From: UBA2897 sp036733925
GTDB lineage: Bacteria > Bacillota > Negativicutes > Selenomonadales > Selenomonadaceae
Length of the DNA stretch: 64,000 nt
Reading direction: 5' to 3'
NCBI GenBank assembly: GCA_036733925.1
Contig: DAIMZO010000002.1
Coordinates: forward strand, 56,491-120,490
This document shows positions 1 to 8,573 of this stretch, piece by piece; position 1 is the first letter of the stretch, and each line of letters begins with the position of its first letter. The notes under the pieces are model-generated. The model saw only the letters and a program-made list of their open reading frames with translations. It did not search any database and was not told the DNA's origin. Both the position numbers and the translations under genes were made by a program.

Positions 1-327
1 GTCCGACATCAGAGAACCGGTATCCTGCTCGCGAATCACGTGCATGATATGCTCGACAGAAAGCAGGTCATCGCTCGCAAATTTCACGATGGCATCCATG
101 ATCCGTTTCCGGTTCCGCCGCAGGATATCCGTACGGTAAGAGATGCCGAGCGGTTTCCGAAAAATCGCCGTGACCGCGAACCAGTCCGCAAGCCCGCCGA
201 TGGTCGCCGCGAGAAACCCATGGTGCAGCAACCCCGGTAGGAATCCTGTGCCGCTGACGCCAAGCGTCCCTAGGAACCCGGCCGCCGATATGCCGAGGGC
301 AAGATCCGCTTTGTACCTTTTCTGCAA
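1..327 (-). CDS. DUF445 family membrane protein, N-terminal part
   Basis: Seen: the minus strand is open from a TTG at 327 to the window edge (109 codons, no stop). An in-frame TAA lies just upstream and an AAGCGGGG purine run precedes the TTG, so TTG is the likely start. The N-terminus has a hydrophobic Gly-rich segment (about residues 8-40), then GGLADWFAVTAIFRKPLGI and an Arg/Asn-rich RRNRKR stretch. Known: this order (GLADWFAVTALF..PLG, then a basic IPRN-like patch) is the signature of the DUF445/YjiN family of membrane-anchored proteins, about 400 residues long and of unknown biochemical function. The rest lies outside the window. It follows galU at 34 bp on the same strand and may be cotranscribed with it. 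Confidence 0.8.
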   Translation of the reverse strand, partial: MQKRYKADLALGISAAGFLGTLGVSGTGFLPGLLHHGFLAATIGGLADWFAVTAIFRKPLGISYRTDILRRNRKRIMDAIVKFASDDLLSVEHIMHVIREQDTGSLMSD

Positions 328-361
328 ATCCGATTACCCCGCTTTCCCGTTTTCTTGAGCC

Positions 362-1249
362 TTACTGTTTCTTCTGCTCCTCCACAAGATTGTGGAGATA
401 CACCCGGAATTTCGGTCCGAGATCCGGACGGCGCAGGGCGAACTCGACCGTCGCCTTCAAGAAACCGAGCTTGTCGCCGACATCGTAGCGCTTGCCCTCA
501 AAATCGTAGGCATAGACCGCGTCGCGGCGCGCGAGAACCTTCAGCGCATCGGTCAGCTGGATCTCGCCGCCCTTGCCCGGCTCCGTATGCTCGAGAATAT
601 AGAAGATCTCCGGCTTGATGATGTAACGGCCGAGCACCGCCATGCGGCTCGGCGCCTCACCCGGATCCGGCTTCTCGACCATATCCGTCACGCGCATGAG
701 GCGCGGGTTGTTCGTCTGGTCGCCGGCGACGATGCCGTACGAGCTCACCTTGTCCTGCGGCACCATCTGGCAGCCGAGCACGGATCCGCCGGTCTCATCG
801 TAGACGTCGATGAGCTGCTTGAGCGCCGGCTTCTCCGGATTGTACACGACATCATCGCCGAGCAGTACCGCGAACGGCTCATCTCCCATGAACGCCTTCG
901 CGCAGAGGATTGCATCGCCGAGGCCGCGCATATAGCGCTGGCGGATATAATGGATATTGATATCCGCCGTCTCTTGCACTTTCTTCAGCAGGTCAAGCTT
1001 GCCCTTCTTCTTGAGCTCCGCCTCGAGCGTCGGCGCGGAGTCGAAATGATCCTCGATGGCGCGCTTGCCATGGCCGCTGACAATCAGGATATCCTCGATA
1101 CCACTCGCGAGCGCCTCCTCGACGATGTACTGGATCGTCGGCGTGTCGACGATTGGCAGCATTTCCTTCGGCGTCGCCTTTGTCGCCGGCAAAAACCGTG
1201 TACCATATCCTGCCGCCGGAATAACGGCTTTGCGAATCCGACTGTTCAT
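362..1249 (-). CDS. galU: UTP--glucose-1-phosphate uridylyltransferase
   Basis: Makes UDP-glucose from UTP and glucose-1-phosphate in the cytoplasm, feeding the Leloir pathway and cell-envelope glycans. The 295-aa length is typical. Seen: N-terminal nucleotide-binding AAGYGTRFLPATKATPKEMLP (residues about 12-32), LLGDDVVY near 128, the VEKPDPGEAP segment, GGEIQLTDAL, and the sugar-binding FEGKRYDVGDKLGFLKA near the C-terminus, all in GalU order. The start ATG has a purine-rich AAAGGGGAAAG upstream. A TATAAT-like -10 (complement of 1317-1322) lies about 70 bp upstream, with a weak -35. The DUF445 gene follows. Confidence 0.95.
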   Translation of the reverse strand: MNSRIRKAVIPAAGYGTRFLPATKATPKEMLPIVDTPTIQYIVEEALASGIEDILIVSGHGKRAIEDHFDSAPTLEAELKKKGKLDLLKKVQETADINIHYIRQRYMRGLGDAILCAKAFMGDEPFAVLLGDDVVYNPEKPALKQLIDVYDETGGSVLGCQMVPQDKVSSYGIVAGDQTNNPRLMRVTDMVEKPDPGEAPSRMAVLGRYIIKPEIFYILEHTEPGKGGEIQLTDALKVLARRDAVYAYDFEGKRYDVGDKLGFLKATVEFALRRPDLGPKFRVYLHNLVEEQKKQ

Positions 1250-1357
1250 ATCTATTCTTTCCCCTTTTATGAAAGCACAACGTCCGAAGCGCTTTCTAAT
1301 TGATTATTACCTTTCTATTATACCTTGTTTTTCCGTTTTCTGCCACCTATGTACAAA

Positions 1358-1387
1358 AATAAGCCTTCCCAAACAGAAAGGCTTATT
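1358..1387 (-). terminator. Rho-independent terminator after the DapF-like gene
   Basis: A perfect 10-bp stem (1358-1367 with 1378-1387, AATAAGCCTT arms) with a 10-nt loop is followed on the minus strand by ATTTTTG. It lies 55 bp beyond the stop of the mini DapF-like gene and upstream of galU, so it separates the two transcripts. Confidence 0.85.
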
Positions 1388-1442
1388 CTCGCACAAAGAT
1401 GTGAGTGGATGTGATTTGTGATTTTCTCTATCTTCTTGCCGC

Positions 1443-1775
1443 TCACGCGACAGCAGCAGTCTCATTTTCTTTGGATGCCGTACAAAGCAGACGGTCGACG
1501 TAATAGTCCGTCAGCGTAACCTCATAGTCCGCCTCCGCACGCGAGAGCACGGCGTAATCCTCAGCCGTCAGGTTCTCCTGCGTGCCGTCCGCGCGATACA
1601 CGGTGAAGGACGGCACTTCTTCGGTTCCGGTGAACACGATCAGGAGGTCAGCGCCGACGCCATTGGCCTTATCGCAGAGCATGCGGGCGGACATCGCGTC
1701 CGGCATGAAGCCCTGCGTCCCATCCATCATGAGGATCTGTCTGCCATCTGCCAGATATGCGTGAAGTTCTACCAT
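1443..1775 (-). CDS. Small protein resembling the N-terminal half of diaminopimelate epimerase
   Basis: Seen: 110 aa, ATG at 1775 preceded by AGGACGGTGG; a GTG at 1784 is an alternative start. The middle reads MLCDKANGVGADLLIVF followed by FTVYRADGTQENL. Known: in DapF the matching block is (L/V)CDR.FGIGADG.., followed by .FNADGSE, and ends near the first catalytic Cys in the CGNG motif. Here neither CGNG nor the second half is present, and the Gly after GAD is Leu. DapF is about 275 aa. Inference: a single half-domain that cannot be an epimerase by itself; it could be a diverged, possibly dimeric, half-DapF protein of unknown role. It has its own terminator and is divergent from the AraC gene. 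Confidence 0.6.
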   Translation of the reverse strand: MVELHAYLADGRQILMMDGTQGFMPDAMSARMLCDKANGVGADLLIVFTGTEEVPSFTVYRADGTQENLTAEDYAVLSRAEADYEVTLTDYYVDRLLCTASKENETAAVA

Positions 1776-1919
1776 CTCGTCCACCGTCCTGTCAAATACC
1801 TGTTTCCTATATCTCTTTCGATTGCCTATAGTATAGCAGTCATTTTCTGCGCAGGAAAGAGCAAAACTTGCTTGCTTTCTTGCAAAAAATGCGCTAACTT
1901 AAAGACAGGAGGTATGGAC

Positions 1920-2771
1920 GTGGCAAAACGATACAAACAGGGCTACCTCGAGGGCGATTACCGCATCTTCCGCCTGCAGACACCGCTCACGAGAGAAGTG
2001 CCTTTCCACTATCACGATTTCCATAAGATCATATTATTTCTGGACGGCGCCATCGACTACGTCATCGAGGGACGGCGCTGGTCGCTGCGGCCGCATGACC
2101 TTGTCCTCGTCGCGGCCGGGCAGATGCACCGCCCGATTGCCGGCGACGCGGGCGTGCCGTACAAGCGGCTCGTCATCTACGTCTCGCCGGACTTCCTCGC
2201 CCGCTGGTCCGCCCGCGAGCCATCCGGCGACGACCTCGCCGCCTGCTTTGCCGCGGCACAGAAAGAAGGCGGCGTCATGCACCAGACCGCCGCGCGCAGC
2301 CATGACCTGCTCTTCCACATGGAGCGCACCCTGCGCATCGCCAAAGGAGAGGGCTTTGCGAACCAGCTCTACACGGGGCTCGCCTTCGTGGAGTTCCTGA
2401 TCCTCGTCAACCGTTCGATGCAGCGCCATGAGCTCGACGCCTTGAAGGGGCAGGCTGCCGACCCGAAAATCGAAAAGATGCTCACCTATATCGGTGAGCA
2501 TCTGGATGGCGACCTGCGCGTGAAGACCCTCGCTCAACATATCTACCTGAGCCCTTATCACCTCATGCGGAAATTCAAGGCCGAGACCGGCATGAGCCTG
2601 CACCACTACGTCTTGACGCGGCGCCTGCAGAGAGCACGCGAATTGCTGCGCACGGATGACAGCCATAGCATCGCGGAAATCGCCGAAGCCTGCGGCTTCC
2701 GCGACTACTCGACATTCTCGCGCGCCTTCCGCAGCGCGTTCCACATCACGCCGAAAGCCATCCGGAACTGA
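1920..2771 (+). CDS. AraC family transcriptional regulator
   Basis: A cytoplasmic DNA-binding regulator, about 283 aa. Seen: an N-terminal cupin-like sensor with PFHYHDFHKIILFLDG and LRPHDLVLVAAGQMHRP (residues about 25-75), then two C-terminal helix-turn-helices including LAQHIYLSPYHLMRKFKAET and IAEIAEACGFRDYSTFSRAF, ending in TPKAIR as AraC proteins do. Start choice: AGGAGGT ends at 1913, too close to the ATG at 1914, so GTG 1920 (6-bp spacing) is preferred. The ligand is unknown; the cupin fold suggests a small metabolite. It is divergent from the DapF-like gene, which is a candidate target, and it ends 7 bp from queC's stop (convergent). Confidence 0.85.
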   Translation: MAKRYKQGYLEGDYRIFRLQTPLTREVPFHYHDFHKIILFLDGAIDYVIEGRRWSLRPHDLVLVAAGQMHRPIAGDAGVPYKRLVIYVSPDFLARWSAREPSGDDLAACFAAAQKEGGVMHQTAARSHDLLFHMERTLRIAKGEGFANQLYTGLAFVEFLILVNRSMQRHELDALKGQAADPKIEKMLTYIGEHLDGDLRVKTLAQHIYLSPYHLMRKFKAETGMSLHHYVLTRRLQRARELLRTDDSHSIAEIAEACGFRDYSTFSRAFRSAFHITPKAIRN

Positions 2772-2777
2772 AAGGCA

Positions 2778-3476
2778 TTACTGTTTCAATGCCGGATCCT
2801 CGACGCCGTTCGCCGCGAACGCCGCGGCGCGGTCGATGCACGTGCCGCATTTGCCGCACGGCTTATCTCCGCCCTCATAGCAGGACCAGGTGAGCTCGTA
2901 CGGAACTTTCAGGCGCAGGCCCTCTTTGACGACGCCCGCCTTGTTCTTATGGATGAACGGCGCCTCGAGGCGCAGCTGATGCCCCGATCCCTCATAGATG
3001 GCGCGGCTCATCGACTCGTGGAACTTCGGCGAGCAGTCCGGATAGGCGAATCCGGCCGCATCATCGGCATGCGCACCGTAATAAATCACCGAGCAACCGT
3101 TCTCGAGCGCAATCACCGCCGCGGTCGAGAGAAACATGCCGTTGCGGAACGGCACATAGGTCGAAACCGGCTTCTCGCCCCTCGTCTCCTTAATCTGCTC
3201 GGCATAGCTCTTCTCGGGGATGCTCTGCGTCGACCCCGTGAGCAGCGAGCAGTCGCTGTCCGCGAACAGCGTGGACACATCCATCTCTTTATGTACGAGC
3301 TGATAATACTCTGCGATCTCCGCCGCCGCACGGAGCTCCCGGTCATGCTTCTGTCCATAGTACATCGAAAGCGTCAGGACGTTCTCCCTGCCATATTTTT
3401 CGACTGCCAATGCGACCGCCGTGGACGAATCCACGCCGCCGCTCGACAGTACCAATGCTTTTTCTGCCATTGTCAT
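2778..3476 (-). CDS. queC: 7-cyano-7-deazaguanine synthase
   Basis: ATP-dependent conversion of CDG to preQ0 in queuosine biosynthesis. The 232-aa length is typical. Seen: PP-loop LSSGGVDSSTAVALA at the N-terminus, SMYYGQKHDREL, VPFRNGMFLS, ALENGC..IYYGAHADDAAGFAYPDC, and the C-terminal zinc site CYEGGDKPCGKCGTC. Start choice: ATG 3476 lies 3 nt after AAAGGAG; an upstream in-frame ATG at 3542 has no ribosome-binding site. No other que genes are adjacent and no preQ1 riboswitch was recognised upstream. FolE2 (41599-42405), in a separate operon, could supply GTP-cyclohydrolase activity to the same pathway. Confidence 0.95.
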   Translation of the reverse strand: MTMAEKALVLSSGGVDSSTAVALAVEKYGRENVLTLSMYYGQKHDRELRAAAEIAEYYQLVHKEMDVSTLFADSDCSLLTGSTQSIPEKSYAEQIKETRGEKPVSTYVPFRNGMFLSTAAVIALENGCSVIYYGAHADDAAGFAYPDCSPKFHESMSRAIYEGSGHQLRLEAPFIHKNKAGVVKEGLRLKVPYELTWSCYEGGDKPCGKCGTCIDRAAAFAANGVEDPALKQ

Positions 3477-3543
3477 ATTCTCCTTTCGGTATGCCACCAC
3501 CATGGCCTCCCCGTATATCAAGAAGATCAACTTGCCTATCATT

Positions 3544-3580
3544 CATCGGCCTCCCCCTGCGGGAGAGTGGGTGGAAGGGG
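3544..3580 (+). repeat. Intergenic GC-rich repeat, copy B
   Basis: A GGCCTCCCCCTGCGGGAGAG block followed by GGGTGGAAGGGG lies between queC and sbcC. It matches, in the opposite genomic orientation, the element at 62749-62799 between rplJ and rplL (GCCTCCC...GGGGGAG...GGTGGAAGGG). It can fold as CCTCCCCC/GGGAG. It is probably a short REP-like intergenic element. Confidence 0.45.
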
Positions 3581-3634
3581 CACTGAAGTTTATTCTACCA
3601 CATATCTCTTCCATCAGAAAGTGCTCCTGTCCCC

Positions 3635-6445
3635 CTAGCCGAGCTGCCAACGCGCGTGGCTGCCGTGCTCGTCCTTCGACACGATAAGCTGATCGTCGAT
3701 TTCCTGCTTGAGCTCGGTCACATGCGAGATGATGCCGATGAGACGGCTGCCACCTGCCATTTCTTTGAGCACGCGGATGGCGACCTTGCGCGAGCTGTCA
3801 TCGAGCGAGCCGAAGCCCTCGTCGATGAAGAGCGTATCGAGCTGGACTGCCGCCGTATCGGACTGGATGCGATCCGCCATGCCGAGCGCCAGCGAGAGCG
3901 CCGCCATGAACGACTCGCCGCCCGAGAGCGTCCGCACCTCGCGTTCCCTGCCCGTGATGGTCGAATAAACCATGAGGTCGAGGCCGCGGTTCTTCCCGGC
4001 GCCGGCCTGCTCGATGGGCATCAGGTGCAGCTCGAACTGGCCGCCGGACATCGCGTAGAACCGGGCGTTTGCCGCATGCAAGATTCCCTTGAGATAATGC
4101 CGCTGCACAAAGCTCTCGAGATCCATACGCGCGCCGCTGACGTTGCCGGAAAGCCGCTCATATAGGCTTTCGAGCATGGCCTGCCGCTTGCCCTCCTTTT
4201 CCCGCGCAGCGAGAAATGCCGTGAGTTTCTGCACGGCTTCCCCGTCGAGCTCATCGGCCTGGCGCAGGTGCTCCGCGCGGTTTTCCGTCGTCTGCAATGC
4301 GGCGTCCGCGCTCTGCTCGGCTGCCCGTAATGCGGCAAGATCTGGTTCTGACCGCTGCCCGATGCTGTGCTCGGCCGCTTCAAGCGATCCCTTCGCCTCG
4401 CCAAGCTGCTGCTCAAGGGCTTCGAGCGCGGCGCGCGCCACGTCGCCCGCCTGCTTCTTTTCCTTCGCGGCCTGCAGCTCGGCGCGGGCCGCATCAAGGT
4501 TATCAAACTGCTTCTGGCGTCTCAAAGCCTCAATCGCTGCTTTGCCAGCCGCAAGCTGTTCTCCGGCCTGCTTTTCCCGCTGCTTCGCGTATTCCGCGAC
4601 CTTCTGCCGCTCAGCCTTCTGCTCCTCGTATTCCGCGAGGTTCTTCTGGATGGCAGCTCGCTCCGCCGCATCCTTTTCCTGCTTGGTTTCTTCCTGCTGC
4701 AGGGAAGTAAAGGCCGCATCTAGCAACGCGTGAACCTGCCCGAAGTTCAGCGAGCCTTGCGGCCCGAACGCCGCCTCAAGGAGCAACCGGAACCGCCTGC
4801 CCTCTTCCTCGAAATGCCTGCGTTCAGAGTCGTAGGCAGTGGCCGCACTTCTGCTCTCTCCGGACGCCTTTTCGGCCTGGTCCGAGGCGGCATCTGCCTC
4901 CTGCTTCATGCGGTCAAGCATCGCCTTCGTGAGGTTCTCCGCCTCCGCCGCGCGCTTCGCCGGCGAAGGATGCGTCAGCGAACCGCAGACTGGGCATGGC
5001 TCACCATCGGCAAGCCCCTCCGCGAGGATTCCCGCCTGCGCGTCGTAGTAGAGGTTCCAGCTGCGCTGGTATTCCGCGGCCTTTTTCTTTTTTACGTTTT
5101 TCTTCTGGACAAACGCTGCGGCGGCCTGTTTTCTGCGCTGATCTGCCTGGCGGACCGTCTGATGCCTTTCATCAAGCGACGTGCAACTGCGGTCGATTTC
5201 CGTGAGCTTTTCGCGGCGGTTCTTCAGCCGCTCGGCCTCTGCGCCGCATCCGGCGAGTTCCTCCGCGCGCGCCCGCCAGCGGATTGCCTGTTCCCCGTAG
5301 GCTTCGAGTTCCTTCTGTGCGCGCTCGGCCTGCCTTTTTGCCGCCTCCTGTGCTGCCGCGGCCTGCTTCTGCTTCGCGGCGAGCTTGTGTGCCTCATCGT
5401 ACAGCCGCTCCTCGCGCTCGCAGGCCTGCGCCATCTTGGCATAGGCCTGTGCCGCCTGCTCCTGTTCCGCACGGATGGCTTGCCGCCTTTCCTCCGGCCA
5501 TTCTTTCCCTTTTTCGAGCGTCTGTTCCGCCTGTTTTTTCTGCGCAAAGAGCGCCTGCAGGCTCTCGGCCTCTTTTGCCGCGCGCAGGGCCGCGTCGCGC
5601 GCTTCTTTCCGCACCGCGCGCTCCGCCTGTGCCCGCTTGCCTTCCGTGTGCAGCCTCTTCTGATAGCCTTTCAGCAGATTAAGGAAATGCTCTACGGCCG
5701 CAATCGAGCCCGTCTTCTGGAGTTCCGCCTGCACCTGCTCGAGTTCCGCATCCGGCAGTTCCGCCGGAATCAGCACGTGGCCGGCCTCCGACTTGCCGAG
5801 ATTGAGGCTGTTTTCCGTCTTTTTCCGGCTGACATCGAGGCGGTTCTTGAGCTCACGCACGATGGCGTCGAAGCGCTCCGTATGGAAGAGTTTCCTAAGC
5901 ATCTCCTTTTTCCGGTCGGATTTCTCGCGGAGCATCTGCATGAACTCGCCCTGTGCAATCATGACGACCTGACGGAATTCCTCGGCGGTCAGGCCGACGA
6001 TTTCCTCGATTTTCTCATTTGTCGCTGCGATTTTTTCTGGATAAACCGACCCGTCCGGCAAAGTCAGCTCGACGGTTTCGTTCGTGACCGTCTTATTCGC
6101 CGTGACCACGCCGCCCTTCTTGCGGAGCTTCCGGTGGCGCGGCTCGCGGTAGACCGTATAGCGGGCCTCCGCGCCGTTCTCCTGCTCGGAGAACGTGAAC
6201 GAGACATACGGCTCGAGGCATTTTTTCTGCTCGAACTGGCTGTAGAGCTCCTCGCCCTCCTTGCGGTTCGTGCCGGAACTCGCCGTGCCGTACAGCGCGA
6301 ACATGATGCCATCGAAAATCGTCGTCTTGCCCGCACCCGTATCGCCGGTGATCAGAAAGAGGTTCTGCGCCGGCTGCGTGAAGTCGATGACCGTCTTTCC
6401 CGCATAGGATCCAAAAGCCTGTAAACTCAACTGAATTGGCCGCAA
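3635..6445 (-). CDS. sbcC: Exonuclease SbcC, SMC-like ATPase subunit
   Basis: 936 aa; forms the SbcCD (Mre11-Rad50-type) complex, which opens hairpins and processes double-strand ends. Seen: N-terminal FGSYAGKTVIDF and Walker A GDTGAGKTT (about residue 35), two long Ala/Glu/Gln/Lys-rich coiled-coil arms around a central zinc hook CPVCGS (about the middle), then ABC signature LSGGESFMAALSLALGMAD, Walker B TLFIDEGFGSLDD and a switch His in ISHVTEL near the C-terminus. The start is a TTG at 6445, 3 bp after the sbcD stop, with GGAAGGGG as ribosome-binding site. Translationally coupled to sbcD. Confidence 0.93.
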   Translation of the reverse strand: MRPIQLSLQAFGSYAGKTVIDFTQPAQNLFLITGDTGAGKTTIFDGIMFALYGTASSGTNRKEGEELYSQFEQKKCLEPYVSFTFSEQENGAEARYTVYREPRHRKLRKKGGVVTANKTVTNETVELTLPDGSVYPEKIAATNEKIEEIVGLTAEEFRQVVMIAQGEFMQMLREKSDRKKEMLRKLFHTERFDAIVRELKNRLDVSRKKTENSLNLGKSEAGHVLIPAELPDAELEQVQAELQKTGSIAAVEHFLNLLKGYQKRLHTEGKRAQAERAVRKEARDAALRAAKEAESLQALFAQKKQAEQTLEKGKEWPEERRQAIRAEQEQAAQAYAKMAQACEREERLYDEAHKLAAKQKQAAAAQEAAKRQAERAQKELEAYGEQAIRWRARAEELAGCGAEAERLKNRREKLTEIDRSCTSLDERHQTVRQADQRRKQAAAAFVQKKNVKKKKAAEYQRSWNLYYDAQAGILAEGLADGEPCPVCGSLTHPSPAKRAAEAENLTKAMLDRMKQEADAASDQAEKASGESRSAATAYDSERRHFEEEGRRFRLLLEAAFGPQGSLNFGQVHALLDAAFTSLQQEETKQEKDAAERAAIQKNLAEYEEQKAERQKVAEYAKQREKQAGEQLAAGKAAIEALRRQKQFDNLDAARAELQAAKEKKQAGDVARAALEALEQQLGEAKGSLEAAEHSIGQRSEPDLAALRAAEQSADAALQTTENRAEHLRQADELDGEAVQKLTAFLAAREKEGKRQAMLESLYERLSGNVSGARMDLESFVQRHYLKGILHAANARFYAMSGGQFELHLMPIEQAGAGKNRGLDLMVYSTITGREREVRTLSGGESFMAALSLALGMADRIQSDTAAVQLDTLFIDEGFGSLDDSSRKVAIRVLKEMAGGSRLIGIISHVTELKQEIDDQLIVSKDEHGSHARWQLG

Positions 6446-6448
6446 TGC

Positions 6449-7603
6449 TTACACCCCTTCCACCGTGCGGATGATGTCCGCGAGTTCCGCACGTTCCTCC
6501 GGCCGCAGGTCTCCCTGCAGGAAGCCCTCGCAGAGCTCGAGCGAGTCGCTCGTCACCGCCTCGCGGGCCTCAAGATCCGCCGTGTCCCCAACGCTTGCCC
6601 GACGCTCGCGCTGGATCTCGAGCATATTCGGATAGTGCACGCGCAGGCGGTCGCGCACATCTGCCCGGATTTCCTGTGCATCGTCCGTCAGGACAATCCG
6701 CACGTAATCCTCCGATTCTTCCCTGAGCAGATCCGCAAGCGTGCCCTTCAAGATACGCACCGGATGCTCCGGCTGCAGCGCAAAGCGCTCGGTCCGTACC
6801 TCGCCCTTTTCTCCGAGCGTCACCTCGTGCAGATATTTCACCGTATCCGCCTCGGAAAACGACGTCGCGAGCGGCGCGCCGCAATAGCACGCGCGGCCGC
6901 CCGCCCAATGCCATTCCTTGTGGATATGTCCGAGCGCCGCATAGTCAAATGGCGAGAGCACATCCGCGTGCACTGCGTCGATATTGCCGACCGCGTGCAC
7001 CTCCGAATCCGCGCGCGGCGCCGTCTCTGCCGCCACACCATCTGGCAGGTAGAACTGATGGCTCACGATCACATTGCGCGCCCCAGTGTCGATATCCTCC
7101 CGTTCCATCAGGCGGTGCAACGCCTCGTCATAGGAGAGCCGCGGCTCATCCTCATCGCACTTCGTGATATTCCGGATCATAGCCGGCTTCACGAACGGGA
7201 GCAGATAGAAATGCGCGGGCCCGTACGCATCCTCGAGCGTCACCCGCGCGATATGCTCCCCCTCGCGCATCGGCGGCAGGCCAATCATGTACACATTCTC
7301 CCGCGAGAGGATGCCGCGGTAGACATTCAGCCGCTGCGCGCTGTCGTGATTGCCAGAGATTGCGAGAATCACCGCGTCCGGCGCCGCCCGGCGCAATGCC
7401 CCGAGGAAATCATCGAAAAGCGTCACCGCCTCCGCCGGCGGATCCGCGCGGTCATAGATATCCCCCGCGATCACCACGGCATCCGGCTGCCGCTCCCCCG
7501 CCATATCCGCAATCTCCCCAAGCAGATGCCGCTGATCCTCCAGCATGCTCTTCTGCTGCAATTTCAGCCCGAGATGCAGATCCGACAAATGAAAAAACCG
7601 CAT
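6449..7603 (-). CDS. sbcD: Exonuclease subunit SbcD
   Basis: The Mn-dependent nuclease partner of SbcC, 384 aa. Seen: the calcineurin-like phosphoesterase motifs in order: HLSDLHLG (residues 5-12), VIAGDIYDRADPP, ISGNHDSAQRL, VSHQFYLPDG and ALGHIHKEWH, followed by the C-terminal capping domain. First gene of the sbcD-sbcC pair. The region just upstream (7604-7796) carries a GACAAA-A-TTTGTC palindrome at 7702-7714 but no confident promoter. Confidence 0.95.
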   Translation of the reverse strand: MRFFHLSDLHLGLKLQQKSMLEDQRHLLGEIADMAGERQPDAVVIAGDIYDRADPPAEAVTLFDDFLGALRRAAPDAVILAISGNHDSAQRLNVYRGILSRENVYMIGLPPMREGEHIARVTLEDAYGPAHFYLLPFVKPAMIRNITKCDEDEPRLSYDEALHRLMEREDIDTGARNVIVSHQFYLPDGVAAETAPRADSEVHAVGNIDAVHADVLSPFDYAALGHIHKEWHWAGGRACYCGAPLATSFSEADTVKYLHEVTLGEKGEVRTERFALQPEHPVRILKGTLADLLREESEDYVRIVLTDDAQEIRADVRDRLRVHYPNMLEIQRERRASVGDTADLEAREAVTSDSLELCEGFLQGDLRPEERAELADIIRTVEGV

Positions 7604-7796
7604 AGCCCTTTCCCACCTTTATCCTGAATTATTCATCGAGCACAATTTCTGATCAGTTGCCGGAATTTGCGTTCGCTTGAAAAAATACGAATCACTTTAT
7701 TGACAAAATTTGTCGAATCCTTACCCAATCCGCGGATTTTGAGTTAGACTTTCCCCATGGTTCTGAAAACCGGATCTTAGGTTGTTCGTGTTCCAT

Positions 7797-8300
7797 TTAT
7801 GCCGTAGCCAAGGCTGTTCGCAATCGTTGGATGGCGTGATGTGCGGTAAGGAATGGTTCTTTATCTGTACAGGAGGGGCACAGACGAAACATGATTTTCC
7901 CTGCATGTTTCACGGCTCTTGCCGCAATCTTGACCAGTCTCTGGCGAAGTTCGCTTGCGCGAAGCTTGCTGTAGGCCTTGGACAGGCAGAGCCTGCGGAA
8001 CAGGTTCACGATGTTGTAGGCCAGCGACGCGATGGCCAGCCGCTTGGCGTTATCCACCATGTCGCGGCTCGGGATATGGCCGAAAGCGAACTCACGTTTG
8101 GATTCCTTGATGAAGTTTTCCATCTTTCCCCCGCTTGCCGTAAAGGCGGATGACATCTTCTGGATCGTCTGTCCGGTTCGTGACAACGAACATCGGCGTG
8201 GGGAAAAGCTCCCCCTGCTTCATTTCCAGCTTATAGACAACGCGCCGTGCTTTTCTCCAAGCCTTGGCCTGATATCGGAATAGAACCAACCGAGCAGGGC
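7797..8300 (-). pseudogene. Truncated, frameshifted IS1380-type transposase
   Basis: Seen: two minus-strand frames join into one IS1380-like C-terminus. The first (about 8300-8133) reads FRYQAKAWRKARRVVYKLE, GELFPTPMFVVTN and VIRLYGKRGK; the second reads MENFIKESKREFAFGHIPS, LAIASLAYNIVNLFRR and ends at 7797. Removing one G from the G5 run (complement of 8128-8132) fuses them as YGKRGKMENF. Known: IS1380 transposases are about 430-460 aa with a DDE core; here only about the last 165 residues remain, so the first two catalytic acidic residues are gone. It is not mobile by itself. No terminal inverted repeats or target duplication could be assigned. Confidence 0.75.
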
Positions 8301-8426
8301 CGCGATGAGCCATGCGACGGTCTTGACCTTCGTATCGTACCGCTTTGCCGCGTCGCAATAAATCCATATTGCCGGCAAAATAATCGCTACCAGCATGATC
8401 AGCTGCATTCCCCCGGAATCCAACAT
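8220..8426 (-). pseudogene. Small membrane-protein ORF apparently interrupted by the IS remnant
   Basis: Seen: an ATG at 8426 preceded by AGGAAAAGAGA opens a frame with a hydrophobic segment (MLVAIILPAIWIYCDAAKR) and a second one (VAWLIAALLGWF). From about 8288 the frame continues out of phase into the transposase remnant and stops at 8220. Known: short proteins with an IWVY.DA.KR-type motif after a first membrane helix are common. Inference: the IS fragment cut off the 3' end of such a gene. Whether the 68-codon chimera is expressed is unknown; the assignment is tentative. Confidence 0.35.
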
Positions 8427-8573
8427 TCTCTTTTCCTGCCTCTCTGAAATCTGCCAATCCATCTTTGGCAATCCTTTGTGAAATCGCATACATACGAGTT
8501 TTAGGCCGATGACCCGTAAACTCTTCTTACAATTATAGCATGAAACGACGTCTCGATAAACCGATATAGATTC

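Noticed and set aside
3477..3634. preQ1 riboswitch before queC
   Set aside because: No compact pseudoknot-like CUGGGUCGCAGU..AAAA pattern was found; the space is mostly a GC-rich repeat and an AT-rich stretch.
7702..7714. GACAAA-A-TTTGTC palindrome upstream of sbcD
   Set aside because: Looks like an operator, but it lies in a poorly defined intergenic region between an IS remnant and sbcD, with no clear promoter element or second copy, so it is mentioned only in the sbcD entry.
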